Assembly (NCBI GenBank): GCA_049511115.1
Contig: JBEKYH010000177.1
Span: 1 to 9,091 of the forward strand
DNA: 9,091 nucleotides
Direction: 5' to 3'
Source: JBEKYH01 sp049511115
Lineage (GTDB): Bacteria; Planctomycetota; Phycisphaerae; Tepidisphaerales; Tepidisphaeraceae
This document shows positions 1 to 7,545 of the stretch, piece after piece. Each line of letters starts with the position of its first letter. The stretch's first letter is position 1. The position numbers and the translations under genes are program-made. The notes below the pieces were generated by a model. That model searched no databases, was not told where the DNA came from, and saw nothing but the letters and a program-made list of their open reading frames with translations.

Positions 1-1796
1 ATCTTATGGGTTTCCGCTGCGGAACCGGTGTCGATATCAACGGAATCGCCGACATTCATGCCGCTGGTGCTGCGGACGTTGATGGTGGTATCGCTCTTAT
101 GCGCGGGGGCCGCCAAGCCGGAGTTCGAGAGAGCCAGTAGGTAAAAGCCGTGGCTCCCAACTTTTGTCCCGGCGGGGATACTGATGGACGAAAAGATAGG
201 CTGCTGTGTCGGGTGCTGGGTCAGGGTCCAGTTGGAGATGTCGATGTCGCTGCCGCCGGCGTTGTACAGCTCGATGAATGTGTTGGTCATGTTGACCGGA
301 ACACCGGAGCTAATGGCGAACTCGTTGATCTTGACCGGGCTGACATTGCGCACTTTCTCGGCCATTGTCTCGGACTGCGCCGAGCCGCTCGTTGCGTTGG
401 TCCAAGAGGCGTTGGCGACCAGGTCCCCGTTAAACACAGCCGGTCCCGACGTGACGCTGAAGATCGCGCTCACGGATGCGCCCGGCGCGACCGGGTCAGC
501 AAAAGTCTTTGATGTATCTGTGGCGCCGGAGACGACCGCGGTCCATCCCGCAGGCGCGGTAATGCTCAACTTGACCCCAGTCACGGGCGCTCCCGTGGTA
601 TTGGTGAAGGTCACGGCTGTATCCTGCGAGGAGCCGGGGGCGAAGGTCTGGAGCCCGGGCGGAGTGGCGGTTGCCGATGCCGGCGCCAGACTCAGCCGCT
701 GCACGTTGTAGCCGGCGGCCACGACGTTGGCCTGCACCTGTTGGTCAGTGGCGTCGGTCGGGAAGGTGCCCCCGGCCGTCATCGCGCCTTCATAGAACGT
801 GCCCTGCGAGCCGTTGCTGTTGTCGCCGCCGTTGCCCAGGAGGAGGCCTCCCTGCTTGCGCATCGGGTCATAGCTGGCGTTGACGCGCCCGCCATCAAAC
901 ATGACCTTCAGGTCACCCTTCTGCGAATCTCCCCCCATGGAGGTCCAATGATGCGGCTCGCCTTTGGCCATCGCGGTCACGAATCGCCAGGAGATGTTGG
1001 GCAGGTCCGGGCAGTTTTTAGATCCGTCCGGATTGACGCAGCCGACAAGGTTGTTCTCCTGGTCGGTCATGACCCACGGTCCGGGGGGAGGGCCATGATA
1101 CCAAGCCGTGGCGTCGCCAAAGTAGGCGGTTTCCATAGTGCCGTTGCCATCGTCGTGGCTGTCGGTTTCGGCGTTGCCGTAGTCGAAGCAGCAGCCGTTG
1201 TTGAAGTGTTGGCCGTTAATGACCCAGTATTGCCCCTCGGCCTGATCGTCGACGGCAGTTCCATGAGCGTCATTCCAGCGCAGGCCCATGCCCGGCTCGA
1301 TGAAGACGCCGTAGGCCTTGTGGCCCATGATGGTAATCGGCGCCATGTCGGCGATCGGGATGTTATTAAATCCGCCCAGGGCCGGGCCGCTGAATCCGCC
1401 GTGCGGCGCCTGGGTGAGATTGTTGCCGTGACCGGACTGGTCGTAGAGCGTGGTGATCCAGCATGTGGTGTTGGCGCAGAAATTGTCCTGCGCCGCGGCG
1501 TCAGCGTATCCCCCGCCATCGGACGGCGAAGGCTGCACGACGCCGATGTCCAGGGTCTTGCCGTCGGACTGGCGCAGGACCTGATACAGCGGACCGTTGT
1601 AGGAAGCGTACAGCGCGCGCGTGCTGCTGTGAGCGGCCGTGCAGGGATCGCCGGCGGCGGCGTAGACATCGCACGGACCTTGCGGCCGGGCCGACGCGCC
1701 GTTTTGCGCCCAGACTTGTTTGACTATTATCAATACGGTCGCAGGCAACGTGAACGCCACTGCGAGCACGATCACAAGACCGATTCTCGTCTTCAT
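1..1796 (-). CDS. abfB: Secreted alpha-L-arabinofuranosidase, GH54 catalytic domain with NEW3-like and lamin-tail domains (partial, C-terminus beyond left edge)
   Basis: Predicted extracellular enzyme releasing terminal L-arabinofuranose from arabinan or arabinoxylan. The frame is open for 598 codons from the ATG at 1796 to the window edge. Residues 1-30 form a signal peptide (MKTR, long hydrophobic core, VWA|QN cleavage). Residues about 40-363 match the GH54 catalytic domain of fungal AbfB closely from memory: it begins GPCDVY, carries the vicinal cysteine pair C202-C203 in GCCFDYGN, E247 in TDQENNL (family nucleophile) and D325 in GGDNSNGSQGTFYEG (family acid/base). Spacing between these sites agrees with the Aspergillus kawachii enzyme to within two residues. 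About 375-480 is a beta-rich segment resembling an NPCBM-associated NEW3 domain, and from about 488 (VKINEF...FIELYN) a lamin-tail domain begins. The fungal C-terminal CBM42 is not seen; more domains may lie past the edge. GGAGG lies three bases before the ATG. There is no lipobox, so it is secreted rather than lipid-anchored. Confidence 0.9.
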   Translation of the reverse strand, partial: MKTRIGLVIVLAVAFTLPATVLIIVKQVWAQNGASARPQGPCDVYAAAGDPCTAAHSSTRALYASYNGPLYQVLRQSDGKTLDIGVVQPSPSDGGGYADAAAQDNFCANTTCWITTLYDQSGHGNNLTQAPHGGFSGPALGGFNNIPIADMAPITIMGHKAYGVFIEPGMGLRWNDAHGTAVDDQAEGQYWVINGQHFNNGCCFDYGNAETDSHDDGNGTMETAYFGDATAWYHGPPPGPWVMTDQENNLVGCVNPDGSKNCPDLPNISWRFVTAMAKGEPHHWTSMGGDSQKGDLKVMFDGGRVNASYDPMRKQGGLLLGNGGDNSNGSQGTFYEGAMTAGGTFPTDATDQQVQANVVAAGYNVQRLSLAPASATATPPGLQTFAPGSSQDTAVTFTNTTGAPVTGVKLSITAPAGWTAVVSGATDTSKTFADPVAPGASVSAIFSVTSGPAVFNGDLVANASWTNATSGSAQSETMAEKVRNVSPVKINEFAISSGVPVNMTNTFIELYNAGGSDIDISNWTLTQHPTQQPIFSSISIPAGTKVGSHGFYLLALSNSGLAAPAHKSDTTINVRSTSGMNVGDSVDIDTGSAAETHK

Positions 1797-1824
1797 GTTC
1801 CTCCAACCCTTCAATGCGAGTTTA

Positions 1825-1841
1825 CCCAGTTGGGCACTGGG
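1825..1841. repeat. Inverted repeat upstream of the GH54 gene
   Basis: CCCAGT (1825-1830) and ACTGGG (1836-1841) form a perfect 6-bp stem around a 5-base loop. It lies 29-45 bases before the arabinofuranosidase ATG, between that gene and a candidate -10 box. It could be an operator for a sugar-responsive repressor or a hairpin in the 5' leader; no T-run follows it on either strand, so it is not a simple terminator. Confidence 0.45.
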
Positions 1842-1870
1842 CTCTTAACCGCCACGAAAAACCGGCGGGC

Positions 1871-1876
1871 AGTATA
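1871..1876 (-). promoter_or_regulatory. Candidate -10 box for the GH54 gene
   Basis: Read on the minus strand this is TATACT, five of six matches to the sigma70 -10 consensus. It would give a leader of roughly 65-70 bases that contains the inverted repeat at 1825-1841. No good -35 hexamer sits 16-18 bases upstream, so an activator-dependent promoter or a chance match are both possible. Confidence 0.25.
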
Positions 1877-1913
1877 ACTCGCCATACCTGTGACTGGAAA
1901 CAGCCCTAACCAA

Positions 1914-1943
1914 TTGGCATAAACCGCTGAAAACCGTCATATT
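1914..1943 (+). promoter_or_regulatory. Candidate sigma70-type promoter for the TPR gene
   Basis: TTGGCA at 1914-1919 (five of six matches to TTGACA) is followed after 18 bases by CATATT at 1938-1943 (four of six matches to TATAAT). Transcription would start near 1950, giving a leader of about 34 bases to the ATG at 1984. Placement between divergent genes fits, but the assignment is by eye only. Confidence 0.4.
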
Positions 1944-1983
1944 CTCACGGAATCAGTCTTCCCTTCAACGCACGGGAGTGAAC

Positions 1984-2907
1984 ATGGCGGAATCAGATTA
2001 CACGGCAGGCGCAGCCCAACCCAACCAGTCAATTCGCCATGCGATCAACAAGTTGTGGGACTACGGCCAACCTGACTTAACCGAGCAGCGGTTTCTCGCG
2101 CTTGTTCCGGCAGTCGAAGCTTCTGGTGACCCTGATTATTTCGGCCAGCTATTGACGCAGCTTGCGCGCTCGCAGGGACTGCAACGCAAATTTGATCAGG
2201 CACGATCGACGCTGGACCGCGTGGAAAAGATGCTCGCGGAAAGAGAGTCAGATCATCGCCTGGACGTGGTGCGCGTTCGATACGCGCTGGAGTCGGGGCG
2301 AGTGCTCAATTCATCGGATCAGCCTGATAAGGCGCTGCCCTTTTTTGAACAAGCAGCCAAGTTGGCCGAAGCGGCCGGCGAGATTGGCTATCAGATTGAC
2401 GCCATTCATATGGTCGCGATTGCTGTGCCCGAGGTGAACGAAAAAATCAAATGGAATCTCAAGGCATTGACCTTAATCCAGAACCACCCCCTTCAAAGCG
2501 GCTGGCTGTCCGCGGTTTATAACAATCTGGGCGAAGCATACATCTCCAGCGGCAAGTACGAACTCGCCCTGGATATTTTTCGCAAGATCATCGACATGGA
2601 GACAGCGCGCGGCCGAGCGCCGGAATGGTTCATGCACAAAGATGTTGCCCGTTGTTTTCGCCTGACTGGAAAGCCATTAGAGGCGCTCGCGATCATGCAG
2701 CCGCTGGCGGACGATGAAGACAAGACCGGCCAACACAACGGCTGGATCAGCGAAGAATTGGCCGAAGACCTGGCGGCGCTGGGCCGATTCAACGAAGCCC
2801 GAACGCGATTCCAACAAGCCTACGACGTATTCGCCGCCGATCCGTGGGAAGTCGAGCACGAGCCACAGCACCTGGCGCATTTGAAGCAATCGGCGCTGCG
2901 CCCATGA
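1984..2907 (+). CDS. Tetratricopeptide-repeat protein of unknown function
   Basis: A 307-residue, mostly alpha-helical soluble protein built of TPR-like helix pairs at about 52-85, 96-133, 176-210, 219-244 and 257-290. The clearest unit begins YNNLGEAYISSGKYELALDIF (from residue 179) and another is LAALGRFNEARTRFQQAY. No signal peptide, membrane segment or enzymatic domain is visible, so it is probably a cytosolic protein-interaction scaffold; its partner cannot be inferred. The start is set at the ATG at 1984 because GGGAG at 1974-1978 is then five bases upstream; a GTG at 1978 would add two residues but overlaps that ribosome-binding site. It is transcribed alone, diverging from the GH54 gene and converging on the phosphoketolase gene with 9 bp between stops. 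I recognise the fold but not the family. Confidence 0.85.
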   Translation: MAESDYTAGAAQPNQSIRHAINKLWDYGQPDLTEQRFLALVPAVEASGDPDYFGQLLTQLARSQGLQRKFDQARSTLDRVEKMLAERESDHRLDVVRVRYALESGRVLNSSDQPDKALPFFEQAAKLAEAAGEIGYQIDAIHMVAIAVPEVNEKIKWNLKALTLIQNHPLQSGWLSAVYNNLGEAYISSGKYELALDIFRKIIDMETARGRAPEWFMHKDVARCFRLTGKPLEALAIMQPLADDEDKTGQHNGWISEELAEDLAALGRFNEARTRFQQAYDVFAADPWEVEHEPQHLAHLKQSALRP

Positions 2908-2916
2908 CGCCAATCA

Positions 2917-5295
2917 TTACTTGACGGCCGCCGTCGCAGTCCATTTCCAATTGCGAACTTCCGGCAGGTCCTGGCCGTTCTTGCAGATGTATTCCTTGTG
3001 TTCGATCAGCTTTTCCTTGAGCTTTTGCTTTAGGTAAGTGCCCTTGCTGCCGGTTTGCGGCAGGCGATTGATGGTGTCGATGACGAGATGGAATCGATCC
3101 AGATCGTTCAGCACTGTCATATCAAACGGCGTGGTGATGGTGCCCTCCTCCTTGTAGCCACGCACATGGATGTGGTCATGGTTGTTTCGCCGATACGTCA
3201 GCCGGTGAATCAGCCACGGATAGGCATGGAAGGCAAAGATGACCGGCGTGTCCTTCGTGAAGAGTTCGTCGTAGTCGGTATCGCTCAATCCGTGCGGGTG
3301 CTCCGACTGGGGTTGCAGCCGCATGAGGTCAACGATATTGACCACGCGGATTTTCAATTCGGGCAAATGCTCGCGCAAAATGGAGACGGCGGCGAGCGTC
3401 TCCAGTGTCGGCACATCTCCGCAGCACGCCATGACCACATCGGGCGAGGACTCCTGGTCGTTGCTGGCCCACTGCCAGATGCTTGCGCCCTGGGCGCAGT
3501 GCATGACGGCCTCGTCCATCGTCAGCCATTGCGGCGCCGGGTGTTTGCCGGCCACCACCACATTCACGTAGTGCTTGCTCCGCAGGCAATGGTCCATCAC
3601 CGACAGCAGGCAGTTTGCATCCGGCGGCAGGTAAACGCGCACGACCTCGGCTTTCTTATTCACAACGTGGTCGAGGAAACCCGGGTCCTGATGCGTGAAG
3701 CCATTGTGATCCTGCCGCCATACATGCGACGCGAGAAGGTAGTTCAACGATGCGATCTTGCGCCGCCAGGGCAGGTGGGAAGTGACCTTGAGCCATTTCG
3801 CGTGCTGGTTGAACATCGAATCGACGATGTGGATGAACGCCTCGTAGCAGTTGAACAATCCATGCCGCCCGGTGAGAAGATAACCTTCGAGCCAGCCTTC
3901 GCATTGATGCTCACTGAGCACTTCCATCACGCGGCCGTCGTGCGCGAGCAGTTCGTCATTCGGCACGGTCCTGGCATTCCACTGGCGGTTGGTGATTTCA
4001 AAGAGCGCTTCCAGACCGTTGGAAAGCGACTCATCGGGGCCGAAGACGCGGAAATTTCGCTCTTCGCTGTTGAGCCTGACCACTTCACGCAGAAATGGCC
4101 CGAGCCGGTGCGTGTCGCCGATGTCGCGCATTCCCTTCGACGTCACGTTGACCGCGAAGTCGCGGAAATTCGGCATGCGCAAATCGCGCAGCAGGCCGCC
4201 GCCATTGGCGTGGGGATTGGCCCCCATGCGCCGCTCGCCTTTGGGGGCAAGCTCCGCGAGTTCCTTCTTCAGTCGGCCCTTGTCATCGAATAGTTCCTGG
4301 GGCCGATAGCTTCTGAGCCAGTCTTCCAGCAGCTTGAGGTGTTCGGGATGAACCGCCGGATCCGAGAGGGGGACCTGGTGCGAATGGAATGTTCCCTCAT
4401 TGGGGACGCCGTCGATCGTCTTGGGCCCGGTCCATCCCTTGGGGGACTTGAGCACGATCATCGGCCAGCGCGGCCGCACCGTGTTGCCGCCGACGCGCGC
4501 ATCCTCCTGGATTTTCTTGATCTGCTCGATCGCCATATCGAGCGTCGCCGCCATGGCCTCGTGCATCGGTTCGGCCTCGTGCCCTTCGACAAAGTAAGGC
4601 GTCCAGCCGTAACCGCGCAGCAATTGTTCGAGTTCCTCGTGCTCAATGCGGGCCAGGATTGTCGGGTTGGAAATCTTGTAGCCGTTGAGATGCAGGATCG
4701 GCAGCACTGCGCCGTCGGTGGCCGCGTTGAGGAATTTGTTGGAGTGCCACGCCGTGGCCAACGGTCCGGTTTCCGCCTCGCCGTCTCCGACCACGCAGGC
4801 GACGATTAAGTCGGGATTGTCGAACACCGCGCCGAAGGAATGGCTCAGCGAATAACCCAGCTCGCCTCCCTCGTGAATCGAACCGGGACATTCCGGCGAT
4901 GCGTGGCTGGGAATTCCGCCCGGGAACGAAAACTGAAGGAACAGTTTGCGCAGCCCCGCCTCGTCCTGGCTGATGTCCGGATAAATCTCGCTGTAAGTTC
5001 CCTCCAGATAGGTGTTGCCGACAACGGCCGGACCGCCGTGCCCCGGCCCTGAGACGTAAATCATGTCCAGGTCGTATTTCTTGATCACGCGATTCAAATG
5101 CGCGTAAATAAAATTCTGCCCCGGCGTCGTGCCCCAGTGCCCCAGCAGCATGTGCTTGACGTCCGAGAGCTTCAGCGGCCGCTTCAGCAGGGGGTTGTCG
5201 TACAGATAAATCTGGCCGACCGAGAGGTAATTGGCCGCGCGCCAGTATGCGTCGATCTTGCGAAGAAGATCGTTTGAGAGAGTACGAGCTTCCAT
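2917..5295 (-). CDS. xfp: Xylulose-5-phosphate/fructose-6-phosphate phosphoketolase
   Basis: Cytosolic, thiamine-diphosphate-dependent enzyme splitting xylulose 5-phosphate (and usually fructose 6-phosphate) with phosphate into acetyl phosphate plus glyceraldehyde 3-phosphate (or erythrose 4-phosphate). The 792-residue length is typical. Both family signatures are present: EGGELGY at 142-148 and the cofactor-binding segment ending GDGE at 170-173. Other conserved active-site regions are GHWGTTPG (H53), GPGHGGP (H86), PSHASPE (H131), SEHQCEGWLEGYLLTGRHG (about 461-479) and FTHQDPG (H535). The N-terminal XFP_N, central and C-terminal domains all appear intact. The ATG at 5295 is preferred because AAGGGA lies about eight bases upstream and the protein then begins at the usual position; an in-frame ATG at 5391 would add 32 residues lacking family character and would lie upstream of the likely promoter. 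No acetate kinase or phosphotransacetylase gene is adjacent. Confidence 0.97.
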   Translation of the reverse strand: MEARTLSNDLLRKIDAYWRAANYLSVGQIYLYDNPLLKRPLKLSDVKHMLLGHWGTTPGQNFIYAHLNRVIKKYDLDMIYVSGPGHGGPAVVGNTYLEGTYSEIYPDISQDEAGLRKLFLQFSFPGGIPSHASPECPGSIHEGGELGYSLSHSFGAVFDNPDLIVACVVGDGEAETGPLATAWHSNKFLNAATDGAVLPILHLNGYKISNPTILARIEHEELEQLLRGYGWTPYFVEGHEAEPMHEAMAATLDMAIEQIKKIQEDARVGGNTVRPRWPMIVLKSPKGWTGPKTIDGVPNEGTFHSHQVPLSDPAVHPEHLKLLEDWLRSYRPQELFDDKGRLKKELAELAPKGERRMGANPHANGGGLLRDLRMPNFRDFAVNVTSKGMRDIGDTHRLGPFLREVVRLNSEERNFRVFGPDESLSNGLEALFEITNRQWNARTVPNDELLAHDGRVMEVLSEHQCEGWLEGYLLTGRHGLFNCYEAFIHIVDSMFNQHAKWLKVTSHLPWRRKIASLNYLLASHVWRQDHNGFTHQDPGFLDHVVNKKAEVVRVYLPPDANCLLSVMDHCLRSKHYVNVVVAGKHPAPQWLTMDEAVMHCAQGASIWQWASNDQESSPDVVMACCGDVPTLETLAAVSILREHLPELKIRVVNIVDLMRLQPQSEHPHGLSDTDYDELFTKDTPVIFAFHAYPWLIHRLTYRRNNHDHIHVRGYKEEGTITTPFDMTVLNDLDRFHLVIDTINRLPQTGSKGTYLKQKLKEKLIEHKEYICKNGQDLPEVRNWKWTATAAVK

Positions 5296-5334
5296 GACGG
5301 TTTCCCTTTCTTCCTCCCAGACTCCACGTGTGCC

Positions 5335-5340
5335 ATTGTA
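5335..5340 (-). promoter_or_regulatory. Candidate -10 box for xfp
   Basis: Minus-strand TACAAT (five of six matches to TATAAT) lies about 40 bases before the chosen xfp ATG, predicting a leader near 33 bases. The -35 region is poor. If used, this promoter excludes the longer start at 5391, supporting the 792-residue protein. Confidence 0.35.
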
Positions 5341-5503
5341 TGGCCGCCCGGCAAACGATTGACAGCGAAATTCCAGAATCGCCTTAAACAATCGGGAAGA
5401 AGAGTTAACGTCAGATTAGCTTTCCTCAGGAATTCTACGCCAGCGCAGGGTCATGGCGCCTTTGCGCGTGGCTGGGGATTTAGTACGTAGACCCAAAACG
5501 ATC

Positions 5504-5539
5504 CGTGGGAGCCGGGCGAACGTCACCCTGACTCCCACG
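5504..5539 (-). terminator. Probable terminator hairpin downstream of htrA
   Basis: CGTGGGAG (5504-5511) and CTCCCACG (5532-5539) form a perfect 8-bp outer stem. The 20 bases between can extend it imperfectly (GGG at 5514-5516 with CCC at 5526-5528, then GA with TC). On the minus strand it lies about 50 bases after the htrA stop and is followed by GATCGTTTT, a short and slightly displaced T-run. It most likely ends the htrA transcript, though the weak T-run leaves another RNA role possible. The rest of the spacer at 5341-5587 shows nothing else I can name. Confidence 0.45.
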
Positions 5540-5587
5540 AATGCAACGTAGCGGCTTTGCACGTCGTCCGCTGTTGAAAACAGGTTT

Positions 5588-7108
5588 CTAACTCGACTTG
5601 ACGAACAGCAGCTCCGTGCCCTGCTGGTTGTCCACCTGAAGCAGTACGCCGGCCTTGACGTCGGCCTTGGACAGCGCCTCATCAGCCTGCGTTGCCGTCG
5701 TCACCTTGTGGTGATTGACGTGCGTGATCACATCGCCCGCCTGAACGCCGGCCTCTGCCGCCGGTGAATTGGGATCAACCGATGTGACCACCGCCCCGGA
5801 TTTTTCAGACAATCCGTATTGCTGGGCGCTCTCGTCATTCAGATTTCCCAAACGCATTCCCAGCGCCGAACTGCCGTGTGTTTCATTCGCGCCGGACGAT
5901 TGAGCGAGAGCCGTCAGGTCGCCAGGCTGCTCGCCGAGCTTCACCTTCACGTCCTGCTGCTTGCCGTCACGGAACACATTCAGCGTTACCTCGGTGCCCG
6001 GAGTTTCAACGGCAATGTCATCGCGCAGCTCCGTCACAGTGTTGATCGTCGAGCCATTGAGCTTGGTGACAATGTCGCCGGGCTGAAGCTCGCTTGTCGC
6101 GGGGCTGTTGTGAAGCACGCCGCGCACCAGCACGCCGGCATCGCCCTTGTACCCTTCACTGGCCGCCTGATCGCTCGCCTGGGCCACGTTTTCAATTTCA
6201 ATGCCCAGCCAGCCGCGGGTAATCTTGCCGGAATTCTTGAGTTGATTGTAAATCGGCCGCGCCTCTTCCGACGGAATCGCAAAGCCGATGCCCTGGAACC
6301 CGCCGTTGGAGGACGCGATCGCCGTATTGATGCCGACGACCTCGCCCTTGAGGTCTACCAGCGGGCCGCCGCTGTTGCCGGGATTGATCGGGGCATCGAC
6401 CTGGATGAAGTTTTCATATCCGTCGTTGCCCAGGATTCCCGCCTGGCGGTGCAGGGCGCTGACGATGCCGTGAGTCATCGAACCGACGTAGCCAAATGGA
6501 GCGCCAAACGCCAGGATGTGGTCGCCCGATTCAAGCTGGGTGCTGTCGCCCCACGCGGCGGGGATCAGACGATCCGCCTTGATCTTCACAACCGCCAGGT
6601 CCGTCTTCGGGTCGGCGCCAACCAGCGTCGCGTCCTTGATGACGCGCCCGTCGGCAAGCGTGACCGTCATTTCACTTGCTCCCCCGGCGACGTGATTGTT
6701 GGTCAGGATAAAGCCGTACCCATCGGAAACATCCATGATGACGCCGCTGCCGGTGCCCACTTCTTTTTGCATCGGCGCTTGATCGCTGTCGCCGTCGTCG
6801 GGCATGTTAAACTGCCCGCCGCCGAAATCATGGAAAAACCGCTGGAATTCCTCGGGTATTTGCGTCTGCGCGTGCGGGACCGTCTTGGTCACCTGGATTT
6901 CCACCACCGATGGCTCAACCACCTTGTGAATATCCCGGTAGACGTCGGACGAATCCTCCACTGACGCAAGCTGCTGCCGCGTCGCATTCACCGATTGTTC
7001 GGCCAGCGCGAATTGCCCGTCCTGAAAAAGATGAACCCCCAGCACGGCCGCTCCCAGAATTGATCCCGAGAGCGCGACGGCTCCGACAGATTTACGCCAC
7101 GTTGACAT
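5588..7108 (-). CDS. htrA: HtrA/DegP-family periplasmic serine protease with two PDZ domains
   Basis: Envelope quality-control protease (Do/DegP/DegQ/MucD type, S1C family) that degrades misfolded proteins outside the cytoplasm. The 506 residues contain a hydrophobic stretch at 8-28 ending in an ALA|EQ site at 36, so it is either a cleaved signal peptide or a membrane anchor. The trypsin-like domain carries H139 (TNNHVAGG), D170 (KTDLAVV) and S246 (NPGNSGGPL). PDZ1 begins at RGWLGIEI (298-305) and runs to about 390; PDZ2 spans about 415-503 and is complete. A linker rich in Asp and Gly at 95-115 corresponds to the LA loop before the protease core. There is no lipobox cysteine. AAAGGA lies eight bases before the ATG. 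The gene stands alone, with 437 bp upstream and a hairpin downstream. Which Do subtype it is cannot be settled by eye. Confidence 0.96.
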   Translation of the reverse strand: MSTWRKSVGAVALSGSILGAAVLGVHLFQDGQFALAEQSVNATRQQLASVEDSSDVYRDIHKVVEPSVVEIQVTKTVPHAQTQIPEEFQRFFHDFGGGQFNMPDDGDSDQAPMQKEVGTGSGVIMDVSDGYGFILTNNHVAGGASEMTVTLADGRVIKDATLVGADPKTDLAVVKIKADRLIPAAWGDSTQLESGDHILAFGAPFGYVGSMTHGIVSALHRQAGILGNDGYENFIQVDAPINPGNSGGPLVDLKGEVVGINTAIASSNGGFQGIGFAIPSEEARPIYNQLKNSGKITRGWLGIEIENVAQASDQAASEGYKGDAGVLVRGVLHNSPATSELQPGDIVTKLNGSTINTVTELRDDIAVETPGTEVTLNVFRDGKQQDVKVKLGEQPGDLTALAQSSGANETHGSSALGMRLGNLNDESAQQYGLSEKSGAVVTSVDPNSPAAEAGVQAGDVITHVNHHKVTTATQADEALSKADVKAGVLLQVDNQQGTELLFVKSS

Positions 7109-7160
7109 GATGCAGTTCCTTTCGTTGAGGGCGCCCGATCCAGAGACAACGCTTGCGCAG

Positions 7161-7177
7161 CCGCCATCCGATGGCGG
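7161..7177. repeat. Inverted repeat in the htrA upstream region
   Basis: CCGCCAT (7161-7167) and ATGGCGG (7171-7177) pair perfectly around three bases. It lies 53-69 bases before the htrA ATG, so it is either a hairpin in the mRNA leader or a symmetric operator site. No T-run follows on the minus strand. Confidence 0.5.
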
Positions 7178-7474
7178 TTTACGAAAGCTGCGACATCGCT
7201 CTGAAAGGGGAGCCGCCCGCCGCAGCCCAGGCGGATTGTGTTATTAAGCACTATTCTTTGAACGGCAGCCGCCGCGGGCTACATTCAGGCCGGCGGTTAC
7301 CGTGTACTTCTCACATGACTAGATAATGCGCGATGGGGCAAAAGGTTTCATATCGCGCGTGCGTCCGCTTTAAAAAAGAAGTGCGGCTCCCCCTTATAAT
7401 TTGCCGGCGATTTTGGAACCGGGCCGCCCCAGACTAGGTGGATCATCTCCCGGCCGGCACCGCGAAAACCGCGC

Positions 7475-7505
7475 AAAGAAAAAGCCGCGAACCCATGTTC
7501 GCGGC
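7475..7505 (-). terminator. Rho-independent terminator of the HU-like gene
   Basis: On the minus strand an 8-bp perfect stem (GCCGCGAA with TTCGCGGC, 7505-7498 and 7491-7484) with a 6-base loop is followed at once by TTTTTCTTT (7483-7475). It begins about 40 bases after the HU stop codon. This is the best-formed terminator in the window and shows the HU transcript does not run into htrA. Confidence 0.88.
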
Positions 7506-7545
7506 GACTTTCGACGGCTTGTGGCGCTGTTGCGCGGGCGCTGGA

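Larger units (their letters stand above)
7109..7545. other. 437-bp non-coding region between htrA and the HU gene
   Basis: No gene is supported here on either strand. It holds the htrA ribosome-binding site next to 7108, an inverted repeat at 7161-7177, an A+T-rich patch at about 7371-7402 in otherwise GC-rich DNA, and the HU terminator at 7475-7505. The htrA promoter should lie here, but I see no convincing -35/-10 pair or sigma-E-like motif on the minus strand. A plus-strand TATAAT at 7395-7400 has no -35 partner and no gene downstream. Confidence 0.6.

Noticed and set aside
741..1877. A 378-codon plus-strand open frame opposite the GH54 gene
   Set aside because: It is antisense to a gene with strong family match and conserved catalytic residues; its translation is low-complexity (Val/Ala/Arg-rich) and unlike any family, as expected from GC-rich codon bias.
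3055..4293. A 412-codon plus-strand open frame opposite xfp (and another at 4339-4809)
   Set aside because: Both lie entirely antisense to the phosphoketolase coding sequence, show no recognisable domain and no credible ribosome-binding site.
5296..5391. A 32-residue N-terminal extension of phosphoketolase from an ATG at 5391
   Set aside because: The extension has no family similarity, the internal ATG at 5295 has a better ribosome-binding site and gives the usual length, and a -10 candidate lies inside the extension.
5416..5682. An 88-codon minus-strand frame overlapping the htrA 3' end
   Set aside because: Arg/Ser-rich translation in an alternate frame of htrA, running across the terminator-like hairpin; no sign of being a gene.
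5819..6964. A 381-codon plus-strand open frame opposite htrA
   Set aside because: Antisense shadow of the protease gene, with no domain features.
6988..7251. An 87-codon minus-strand frame across the htrA start
   Set aside because: Out of frame with htrA and covering its ribosome-binding site and the upstream inverted repeat; no family resemblance.
7395..7400. Perfect TATAAT on the plus strand
   Set aside because: No -35 partner 16-18 bases upstream and no plus-strand gene downstream; probably a chance match in an A+T-rich patch, though a small RNA cannot be excluded without RNA data.
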